NCBI RefSeq assembly: GCF_000372865.1
Contig: NZ_KB889965.1
Location: 2,346,547 to 2,410,546 of the forward strand
DNA length: 64,000 nt
DNA from: Methylosarcina fibrata AML-C10
GTDB lineage: Bacteria > Pseudomonadota > Gammaproteobacteria > Methylococcales > Methylomonadaceae
Direction of reading: 5' to 3'
Shown: one piece after another, positions 35,581 to 43,564 of the stretch
Numbering within the stretch: the first letter of the stretch is position 1
Layout of the letters: each line of letters begins with the position of its first letter
Program-made: the position numbers and the translations under genes
Notes under the pieces: generated by a model
Told to the model about the DNA's origin: nothing
Database searches by the model: none
What the model saw: only the letters and a program-made list of their open reading frames with translations

Positions 35581-38500
35581 CTATTGTGCTGATAATTCAC
35601 GAGCAATTTCTCGGATATCTGCTTCTGAATCTTGTGACAGTATCTGCAAATGTTGTTTTATCTCTGCAACAGTTGAATAGGGCTCGGCAAGGATTGGAAT
35701 CGCTGCGTATCTAAACATTGGGTTATCGTGTTGTAGCAGGGTACGTATCAAAACACATTGATTCGGCGAAAATTGTGTCTTCTTTTTTAATGCATTAGAC
35801 AGCAAATCCAATTCTAACTTCCCATTTAATATTTCAGAAAGAAATAAATCCCGCAACGATTCAGATTCATTCAAGCGCTCATTCAATGACTCTTTACTGA
35901 CATCTTTTACATCCGATCGCGAATCTGAGGCCATAGAAATAAGTTCGGTATCATCCACAACATCGGCTAGTAACATAGCTTTTGCGAGCAAAGAGCGGGG
36001 ACTATCTGGTATTACACCACCTGAAACGGGATAAGGTTCTTCATGAACTTGCCAATGGCAATAAGCTTTGCGTATTAAAGTTGTAATGTCCGTTGTCCCT
36101 GAAACCGCAACCTTAGAGGCAAGTTCCGTTGCTGAAATGGCTACTTTGGGATTCATGCACAGAAGACCATTCTCGATATATTGAAGAATATCCTTGTCTT
36201 CCATGACATTATCTAATTCGCCCAATTTTTCAAAAAGGGCCTCACAACCGTCAGACATAGTATCCAACAGTCGGTTACGAATCAGTAAAAGAGCATCAGC
36301 GACATCTATATGAGACATTAAATGTGCAGCGGCTAAAAGCGTATTAGCCTTACCTTTCTCCAAAAGTCTTCTAATAATTGGAAGGATCTGATCTTTAGTT
36401 GCTTTCTGTTGTAATAGGTTCGTCGCCAATACAATGAGCCAATCAGACTGTTGAAATAACGTGATTTCTAAGTTTTCGAGTGATATAGGGAGTTGGCTTG
36501 CAAGTTCCCAATTAGGTTGAGTATCGACATGAACCAGGCTGTCGTAGAACAAAAGATCATCGTCAACCTGTTTTTCGAGCCTAGCTTTCAAAATACGAAC
36601 ATCGCGGATTAATTGATCTCTCTCCACGCCCGATACTGTTGCAATAGCATGTAAAACTGCCTTGATTGCTTCGGCTTCTATTCCAAAATTCCACTTCCAA
36701 ATGTCTCCGGCAGAAATTTCCCAATAGGATGAGGCGTCCATAAAGCCGCTCATGTGCATCAATAGACTATTGTCGTCAATTGGCTCGTCAATATTTACGA
36801 TTACCGTAGGATCATCCAATGCATTAAGAAGACTAATGTGGTGATCTTGCCAACTTTCTTTCAAGTCTGGCGTAAGCCAAGGCATTTTCCAGTCTAATGA
36901 ATAGTCTCTCGGTAATAGTTTGCCATAGGGTTTCAAAAGCGCCGCTATCTCAATTCTAAAACCTATTGTATGTCCTATATTTTGAATTAGAATCGCATCC
37001 AAAACAGCTAAACCGATGGGGTCTGCATCACGTGTCAAAATAGCTTTTGTTGCCGATAAAATAAAGCCCTCAATAATCTTAGGTCTTGGGTCATTGAGCA
37101 AAAGCCTTCCTTCGTGCAATCTCCTAAAACGGTAGTCGTCACTAGGCAATACCTTCAACATATCGAGCATTGCTTGATAATCGAAATACTGCGAGCCAGC
37201 CGCAGTAACACAAGCCCAAGCAGAGAGTCTAGTCCAAGGTTGCTGATGCGAAAGCGCATTTTTTGCGCGAGCGCAGACTTCCTCCGGGTATTTTGAGGCG
37301 ATTTTGAATAGCGAAAAACCCGCTTGAAGAGCATCCCAACGACGTGGGGACAAAACGCACTCCCATGCAGTATCGATTAACCTTTCGATCACTGAGCTAC
37401 TAACTTTAACATCGCAATCGTTGAGAAATTCTACTGCTTGGTTAACAGCTTTAGTATCTAGTTTTCCTTGAGGGATAGTAGTTATTACAGCATCAACTGC
37501 ACTTTCTGCTAGACCCATTGAGCAAGAAAACTTGATAGTTTCATTCCAGGATGCATTCTTAGAATACGTACTAAGTACATTATTTTGCATTTTTGGCTCA
37601 AGATGTACGAGATGCTTTGCTGCAGCGTACTCGCTAAAAGTCTTGTGTACAAAAGTAATCGCCTCATCAGTTTGGAAACGAACTCGCTCAAGCATGCCAA
37701 GGTCTTGCCATCGACTTGCGCACTGTTCGCAAATCGCTTTGGCTTTAAGTATTGGTTCATGTAATTCGGCCGCTATATTCTTTGCGCATCGTTCAAGTAT
37801 TTGCTCCAAAGATTCATGGGGATTTACTAGTAGGTGCCACCCCAACATCTCAAGAAATCGCATCATCACGACACTCCCCACCTCTCCATCTTCGTGCCGT
37901 TGGCTAGGAGCCTCTTCGATCAGTTCGAATAACCGCTTATAAAGCTGCGTTCGAGTTGCGCCTACTGACTTGCTCTTCAAAGAAAGTGCGACTAGAAATC
38001 CCAGCAGCATCGGACTTTTCGTTGCCACGGTTTCAACGTGACTGAGTTTAAGCTGTCCTTCTGCAAAAGTAAGTGCTTTGGTGAGCTCTGATGATCTTTC
38101 ATCGAAAATGCCGGCCAAAAGCTTGGATATATGTTGTTTGGTTTTGGATGACTCCAATGGAACTAGTTCGTAATGTCTCCATGCCCTAAGAAGACTGGAA
38201 TCATATCCAATTGGCCTTGTCGTTACGAGGATTCTGCATTGTGGATATCCGGATGCAAAGCGTAGAAGTCCTTGAACAACATCAATTTGTGCGTTTCCAC
38301 ATTCATCAAGTCCATCACATAGAAGTACCACGCTCTCCTTGCTGACGAGGCTCAGGTCTTTCATGTGTATGCCAGAACCATCCAAACCGAGTTCGAGAAC
38401 ACAGTCCGCAAATCCTATTCCACTACTCCTCATGCGTGCGGCAATATCGCGTAGTCGGACCTGTAGCACGGGATGCCCGCTTTTTGCATAGAAGATTCCC

Positions 38501-39537
38501 AATCGTTTCAGCAGAGTAGTCTTACCCATGCCGGGACCTGCTATAACTACACCACGTCTTACGAATTGTCCTAATGTTATTGAATCAATTTGTTTGACAT
38601 TTGTAGGGACTGATCGAGAGTTCCAAGAATGGTAACGTTTAAGAGCTTCCTCCAAATTATTTGCTTCGTTAAGCCCGTCCACCTGAACGAGAGCTTTCAT
38701 CTCTATCCATGCGGTTTCAAGTGGCAAAGACTTATCAATTCCGAAAATTGAGAATGCGGCATTTGCTTCAACTACCCAATTAGATAATTTGTGAAGCACG
38801 ATTAGTGGTGCAGTAGAATTATCATACCGTAAGGAAATGCCGGCACTTTGGAGGAGTTGCAACACTGATCTAGCTGATCTTTGTCCTCGTAATTCAATAA
38901 GCCAGTGTGAATCTCTGTATAGATGATCCCATGCATTCTGCACGTTCTCACATAGGTGCCCAAGTTCGGCATGAGCTGCTTGGATTGAAGCCGCGTCAGT
39001 TTCTAAAGCATGTACCGTGACAATACGTAATCTTGCTGTGATTTTTTCAACATCGAACGACTTTTCAAAGAGTTGTAATTTAAATTTCTGGCTCAAGGAT
39101 TTTAGATCGTCAGTACGACCCTGTCCCATTCGAATGATGTCCATAGCAAGTTCATTACGGATTGTGCCACTACTGTCTGGTGAAACCACTAATACGCCAT
39201 ATGAAATTGCGCCTGAATCAATAGCGGATGCAAGGCTCAGCAATGTATCCCAGAGGTTTTTGCCGGCTGTTAGTCCTTTTTTAACTTGAATTTCTGTGAC
39301 AGAACCATCATTGAGCTGAAGACACATGTCATCACCAGATCCTCCTGTTTCCGTTTTAAAAGTTACAGGTACATCTGCTACTATACCATTAAGCCACCCT
39401 AGAGGAGTTCCTCGTGCGACATGGACAGCAACAATTGCTGTCACACATGCTTGAAAGTTCATGCCACCAGCTGCGGCGCTGCCGCCCCACTTGTTTTGCT
39501 TCAGATTGTTTTTAGGGTATTGGGGTTTTCTTGCCAT
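35581..39537 (-). CDS. Nuclease-NACHT STAND NTPase with long helical-repeat C-terminus (candidate anti-phage protein)
   Basis: A 1,318-residue protein. Residues about 15-150 look like a PD-(D/E)xK nuclease of the Cap4/DUF4297 kind: GGSAAAGGMNFQACV, then D70 in GSGDD and E82-x-Q84-x-K86 in TEIQVKKG. A NACHT ATPase follows with Walker A GPGMGKTT (334-341), Walker B VVLLCDGLDECG, and the sensor stretch ILVTTRPIGYD. From about residue 650 to the end the protein is alpha-helical and repeat-like (HEAT/ARM style), as expected for a sensor. The gene is more AT-rich than the tra genes around it, which indicates separate acquisition. It sits with a Fic gene between the DUF4400 gene and traL, a place used for cargo in SXT-like elements. 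Defence by sensing a phage product and cutting DNA is inferred from family architecture. Confidence 0.8.
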   Translation of the reverse strand: MARKPQYPKNNLKQNKWGGSAAAGGMNFQACVTAIVAVHVARGTPLGWLNGIVADVPVTFKTETGGSGDDMCLQLNDGSVTEIQVKKGLTAGKNLWDTLLSLASAIDSGAISYGVLVVSPDSSGTIRNELAMDIIRMGQGRTDDLKSLSQKFKLQLFEKSFDVEKITARLRIVTVHALETDAASIQAAHAELGHLCENVQNAWDHLYRDSHWLIELRGQRSARSVLQLLQSAGISLRYDNSTAPLIVLHKLSNWVVEANAAFSIFGIDKSLPLETAWIEMKALVQVDGLNEANNLEEALKRYHSWNSRSVPTNVKQIDSITLGQFVRRGVVIAGPGMGKTTLLKRLGIFYAKSGHPVLQVRLRDIAARMRSSGIGFADCVLELGLDGSGIHMKDLSLVSKESVVLLCDGLDECGNAQIDVVQGLLRFASGYPQCRILVTTRPIGYDSSLLRAWRHYELVPLESSKTKQHISKLLAGIFDERSSELTKALTFAEGQLKLSHVETVATKSPMLLGFLVALSLKSKSVGATRTQLYKRLFELIEEAPSQRHEDGEVGSVVMMRFLEMLGWHLLVNPHESLEQILERCAKNIAAELHEPILKAKAICEQCASRWQDLGMLERVRFQTDEAITFVHKTFSEYAAAKHLVHLEPKMQNNVLSTYSKNASWNETIKFSCSMGLAESAVDAVITTIPQGKLDTKAVNQAVEFLNDCDVKVSSSVIERLIDTAWECVLSPRRWDALQAGFSLFKIASKYPEEVCARAKNALSHQQPWTRLSAWACVTAAGSQYFDYQAMLDMLKVLPSDDYRFRRLHEGRLLLNDPRPKIIEGFILSATKAILTRDADPIGLAVLDAILIQNIGHTIGFRIEIAALLKPYGKLLPRDYSLDWKMPWLTPDLKESWQDHHISLLNALDDPTVIVNIDEPIDDNSLLMHMSGFMDASSYWEISAGDIWKWNFGIEAEAIKAVLHAIATVSGVERDQLIRDVRILKARLEKQVDDDLLFYDSLVHVDTQPNWELASQLPISLENLEITLFQQSDWLIVLATNLLQQKATKDQILPIIRRLLEKGKANTLLAAAHLMSHIDVADALLLIRNRLLDTMSDGCEALFEKLGELDNVMEDKDILQYIENGLLCMNPKVAISATELASKVAVSGTTDITTLIRKAYCHWQVHEEPYPVSGGVIPDSPRSLLAKAMLLADVVDDTELISMASDSRSDVKDVSKESLNERLNESESLRDLFLSEILNGKLELDLLSNALKKKTQFSPNQCVLIRTLLQHDNPMFRYAAIPILAEPYSTVAEIKQHLQILSQDSEADIREIARELSAQ

Positions 39538-39834
39538 CTTCGACTTGCGGTGTTACAACATTAGTTTATGTATATTAATTTATGAAATTAGACTTTCAAG
39601 TTATTTACATACATTAGAGCCAATTAATCATTAAATCTATATCTCCCTGGTTTTCAAGTTTTAAATTAATCGAATTATTAGAAAATTTATTTTTATATTT
39701 TCCAAAGGCCACTTTTGGCCGGTCAGCGCCGATCAACATACCTTACTGATGATAATTGCATCGGCTGCTTTCGGGCAGTTTTAATGATTGCTAAGGTCTA
39801 TGGGGATTGCGAATTCATCAGGCAGTTTGAAAAT
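39538..39834. other. AT-rich gap upstream of the NACHT gene
   Basis: About 300 bp, strongly AT-rich, between the NACHT gene start and the fic stop. It should contain the NACHT promoter. No gene or clear repeat is seen. Confidence 0.5.
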
Positions 39835-40947
39835 TTAAAAGATGGCGTCAAGATTGAGATGATAACGAGTATGCTTCCTTTCCCCCGTCCTTGACAACGC
39901 TCCCTTGCCGACTAAGTCCTGCAAGTCTCGTGTCGCGGTGGCTCGGGTTGCCCCCGTGATGTGAATGTATTTTTGGGCACTGAGCCCGCCCGTGAAGCCT
40001 TCCGGTCCTTCTCGGAACATCCTGGCCAACGCTTTTTCCTGACGTGAATTCAATTGCCCCCTTAGCCGATCATATAATTTGGTTTTTTTGATCAAAAACT
40101 CGATCCAGCTTTGGGTATAGGCTTGGGCGGCAATCACCAAGTCCGCGAAATAGATCAGCCAACCGGTAATTTCGTTGTGTCGATTGGCGCGCTCAAGGGC
40201 TTCGTAGTAGGTCTTTTTGTTGCGTTCGATGGTGGTGGCAAGTGCAATCAGGGTCGGTTGACCCAAACTTTGAGCCAGCGCTTTTTCGGCAAGCGCCCGT
40301 CCGATCCGGCCATTGCCATCTTCAAAAGGGTGGATGCTGACAAAATAGAGATGGGCCTTGCCGGCGCGCACTAAAGCCGGCAGCGGGCTTTTTCCCTCGG
40401 GTGCTGTATCATTAAACCAGGCAATAAACCGATCCATCTCCGGCATCATTTCAGAGGATGGCGGGGCTTCAAAATGCACTTTTGGCGCATAGACGGCGCC
40501 GGATACGATTTGCATCGGCTCCGGGTGAGTCCGGTACCGACCGATGTCATGCAGGTCACGGCGACCATTCGCCAGCATTTGGTGCCATTCGAATAGCATG
40601 GTGTGGGACAGAGGCGCTTCAAACCCTCGATACAACGACACCATCAATTCCGCGATCCCTTGTTCGGCCGGGGAGACTTTGCGATGATCGGACATCAATC
40701 CGAATTGGCGGCGAATGGAGGACTGAAGGCTATCTCGGTTAAGGTATTCTCCTTCGATCTCGGAGGTTTTCAGCGCTTCATTGCTGATCAACTCGACGGT
40801 TAATTGCCGCTGGTCATCTTCATCAAGATGTTTGAAAGCGCCGAACCTTAGGCCGGCGCCCAGCAGTAAACGCTTTTCGCTTTCCTCAATCCGGGATGGG
40901 TCGTAGCTAAAATCAGGCCAGTCAGGTTGTTGCCAGTTCCACATCAT
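39835..40947 (-). CDS. Fic-family AMPylase with DUF4172-type N-terminus and winged-helix C-terminus
   Basis: A 370-residue protein. The N-terminal region (WNWQQPDWPDFSYD) is DUF4172-like. An inhibitory-helix motif, S/TxxxE(G/N), is visible as TSEIEG in ALKTSEIEGEYL, so this is a self-inhibited class II Fic protein. The catalytic motif HPFEDGNGRIGR lies near residue 211. The last about 80 residues (QEKALARMFREG, HITGATRATATRDLQDLV) form a winged helix, suggesting DNA binding. A perfect inverted repeat overlaps its start codon and may be an autoregulatory operator. Fic proteins usually AMPylate hydroxyl side chains; the target is unknown. It may be cargo or part of a toxin-like module. Confidence 0.88.
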   Translation of the reverse strand: MMWNWQQPDWPDFSYDPSRIEESEKRLLLGAGLRFGAFKHLDEDDQRQLTVELISNEALKTSEIEGEYLNRDSLQSSIRRQFGLMSDHRKVSPAEQGIAELMVSLYRGFEAPLSHTMLFEWHQMLANGRRDLHDIGRYRTHPEPMQIVSGAVYAPKVHFEAPPSSEMMPEMDRFIAWFNDTAPEGKSPLPALVRAGKAHLYFVSIHPFEDGNGRIGRALAEKALAQSLGQPTLIALATTIERNKKTYYEALERANRHNEITGWLIYFADLVIAAQAYTQSWIEFLIKKTKLYDRLRGQLNSRQEKALARMFREGPEGFTGGLSAQKYIHITGATRATATRDLQDLVGKGALSRTGERKHTRYHLNLDAIF

Positions 40948-40976
40948 GAGTGATATCCCCTCCTCTTATCACTCAT
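40946..40976. promoter_or_regulatory. Putative operator of the fic gene
   Basis: ATGAGTGATA (40946-40955) and TATCACTCAT (40967-40976) are perfect 10-bp inverted arms separated by 11 bp, one full arm-to-arm pitch of two helical turns. It overlaps the fic start codon. A second dyad with CTCATA and TATGAG arms follows at once upstream (about 40972-40994). Confidence 0.65.
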
Positions 40977-41102
40977 AATAAGCATACTTATGAGCTATAG
41001 AAAGTATTTTTTTAACTCATCTGCCTCGTTGAAGAACGTTGCAGTGAAATTCAAGATTTCCGGATGAAAAAAAAGCATTTGAGATGATATGAAAAAAATC
41101 CG

Positions 41103-41741
41103 TTAAACCCGCTTCTGGGTATTGGCCAGAAATACATTCAAGGCAGCCGCCACGATAAAGATGCCGACCGGGACTGTTTGCGGTGGCACCGGAAACGGCA
41201 GCGTTAGCCCCATGAACAACAGATAGACAATACCCAGCATCAGATAAAGACTGTAGCGGTGCGCCATGGGACTGGGATAATCGAAATTGGTCTGGCTGAT
41301 TTTTCGCCGAATCAGACCATCGATCGCAAAGGGCATGAGGGTGACTGTCAAGAGCGGCCACCATACCCACGCCATGATCAACCTCTGGATCATCTGGTAC
41401 ACCGTCTCCCAAAGCACATCCAGCCGGCTTTGGATAAAAGGAAAGAAATCCCGGCGGCCGACATCTTCAAAGCCTTTCGATAGTTGCCGTTCGCGTTCGG
41501 TCGGAATGAAGTAGTGGTAGACGCTCTCCCGGATTCCGGTATTTACGAAGAGCCGATCAAACCACTGTTGGCTGGTCCGGCGGATTTCCGCCTCTTTCTC
41601 GACGCCGATATAGGCGATCAGCATGTGATCCTCGGCCGTTTGAATCTCCCGTGTCCAACGATCCGAGACAAGGCAGGCCACCAGAATGATTTCCAATAGC
41701 CAGATCATCAAACTGAGCAGTAGATTACGCTGCACGTTCAA
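41103..41741 (-). CDS. DUF4400 membrane protein of the conjugative element
   Basis: A 212-residue protein with an N-terminal helix (LLLSLMIWLLEIILVACLV), a periplasmic part with FVNTGIRESVYHYFIPTERE, and three more hydrophobic segments toward the end. It fits the DUF4400 proteins encoded after traD in SXT/IncC-like systems. Its ATG overlaps the traD stop by 4 bp (ATGA). The role is unknown; an aid to the coupling protein is an inference. Confidence 0.8.
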   Translation of the reverse strand: MNVQRNLLLSLMIWLLEIILVACLVSDRWTREIQTAEDHMLIAYIGVEKEAEIRRTSQQWFDRLFVNTGIRESVYHYFIPTERERQLSKGFEDVGRRDFFPFIQSRLDVLWETVYQMIQRLIMAWVWWPLLTVTLMPFAIDGLIRRKISQTNFDYPSPMAHRYSLYLMLGIVYLLFMGLTLPFPVPPQTVPVGIFIVAAALNVFLANTQKRV

Positions 41742-43564
41742 TCCTTGCCGGTAACAAGAGTTGAACGCAGCACCGGCAGTCGACCTTTAACGATCCGCCC
41801 GCCCGACAATTTGGCGATGTAATGCAGGTCAGGGAGTTGCCCCAACAATTGCGGCGCAAACAAATCACCCTCCTCTTCCATTAATCGTTCACCGACATTG
41901 CCGGAAAATACCGTGGGATTGGTCGCGCTGGTAGCCACACCCTGGGTGCGCATGATGTATTTCAGCCGGGTTTTGGGCAGGTTGTCGGTAATGTACTGCT
42001 GGGTTTCGCTATCCATGATGCGCAGGGCGATCAGATTATTGACGTTGCCGAGGACCTGCCGGGCTTTATCCTGGGAGCCCGTACGCGCTGCAAAGTCGGC
42101 AAAAGTCTGGGTGGCAATGAACAGCCGTATCTTGGCGCCGCGGCCTTTGTTCAAGACTTGAATGAAGGGATCGTTGATGACTTCGGCGGCTTCGTCGACA
42201 AACACATTCACCGGTCTTTCCGAGACGCCATAGTTGTAGCGATCGCCCGCAACGGCGGCAAGATCGGCCAGCAGAATCGAGCCGATGGCGCTGCCGACCA
42301 ACCCATCCGATAACGAATCCAGACCGATATACGCCACTTGGGCCTTTTCGATGATATGTCCGGTATTGGTAATGGGGCGAAGATCATCCACATCATTCGG
42401 ATTGGGCGACAGCAGAGGTCCCAAAGGGCCCGATGTCAGCATATTCATGATCGGAATCAAGGAAGCCACCATCTTGCTGAAATGGGTGCGGTCGTGTTCG
42501 AATAACGACAACAAGCCTTCCAGATCCAGATTGGCCGCTTGCTGTTGTACAACCTCCCGATAAAAGCGCACCAGACCGGCGGCTTTGGAGTCGATGTCCT
42601 TGGCCGCTTTCAAATAGGGTCTGGCCTCCCGCCGCCAATCGCCTAGACAGGTGTCGTAATAGCGTTCCAACGCTTGAATGACCAAGGTGGAAGGACCGCC
42701 TTCCAAATAACGGCGCAGCTTGGCTAAAGTCGGCCTTTCCTCAATCACCAGAAGGCCTTGGATCACGTTATCCAGTGACTTCTGGCCGAATGCCTTGAAG
42801 GGATCCGTGGTCGTCTCGCCCGGGGAAATGGCGGTAATGCGGCTGGCAATTTCCGAAGGACGGTTGAAATTGTGCAAGGGATCCAGGCGCACGCTGTCCT
42901 CCGGGAAGGCCGGATGAAAATAGACAAAGCGATCGGGGCGCTGTGCCAGTTGACAGGCCCGCTTGGCCGATGCCATCAGGTCCTTGTCGCCTTTGGGATC
43001 GATGATGATCACCGCTTCGCCACGCAGCACCGCCTGCGTCACCAGCAAATCAAACGCCCGCGTCTTGCCGGCGCCGGTGGTGCCGACGATCAAGGTATGG
43101 CCGGCCGTATGTTGAAGTGGCTGCCGGACATCGCTTTCCGAAATTTCAAGCCCATGAATCCAGGCGGAGCCCATGCGTTGATGATCGGTCGGAATGAGCG
43201 TGGACACATCGCGTTTGAGAATTTCGTAAGCCAACTGAGCATGGCTTTGCGCCCAATCAAAACCCCAGCCGAACCATAACTCTTCCGGATGACGTTTCAC
43301 GAATCGCTTGAGCTTGTCGGCGTCCAGATACTGAAACCGGAATTGTCGAAGGCGTCTTTTGCGAACCCAGAGACTCATCGCGGGCGGCAATCTCCACAAT
43401 ATCATGAGGCCGCACACCCCCATCAGCCAGTCGAAAGGCTCATGCGGCAAACCCGACCAGCGGTTGACCCCAAAGGCCATGATGGCACCGCCGAGCCATC
43501 CCGCAATCGCAATGACTTCGAAGAGAGGCCGCCAGGGAAACTGATAATCGTAATCGGACTTCAT
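41738..43564 (-). CDS. traD: Type IV coupling protein TraD (SXT/TOL type)
   Basis: A 608-residue inner-membrane ATPase with two N-terminal helices, Walker A GTTGAGKTRAF near residue 164, the DPKGDKDLM segment, Walker B VNVFVDEAAEVI and the IATQTFADFAARTG stretch typical of the SXT/TOL subfamily. It brings the relaxase-DNA complex to the T4SS. It overlaps traI (ATGA) and the DUF4400 gene (ATGA). Confidence 0.93.
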   Translation of the reverse strand: MKSDYDYQFPWRPLFEVIAIAGWLGGAIMAFGVNRWSGLPHEPFDWLMGVCGLMILWRLPPAMSLWVRKRRLRQFRFQYLDADKLKRFVKRHPEELWFGWGFDWAQSHAQLAYEILKRDVSTLIPTDHQRMGSAWIHGLEISESDVRQPLQHTAGHTLIVGTTGAGKTRAFDLLVTQAVLRGEAVIIIDPKGDKDLMASAKRACQLAQRPDRFVYFHPAFPEDSVRLDPLHNFNRPSEIASRITAISPGETTTDPFKAFGQKSLDNVIQGLLVIEERPTLAKLRRYLEGGPSTLVIQALERYYDTCLGDWRREARPYLKAAKDIDSKAAGLVRFYREVVQQQAANLDLEGLLSLFEHDRTHFSKMVASLIPIMNMLTSGPLGPLLSPNPNDVDDLRPITNTGHIIEKAQVAYIGLDSLSDGLVGSAIGSILLADLAAVAGDRYNYGVSERPVNVFVDEAAEVINDPFIQVLNKGRGAKIRLFIATQTFADFAARTGSQDKARQVLGNVNNLIALRIMDSETQQYITDNLPKTRLKYIMRTQGVATSATNPTVFSGNVGERLMEEEGDLFAPQLLGQLPDLHYIAKLSGGRIVKGRLPVLRSTLVTGKD

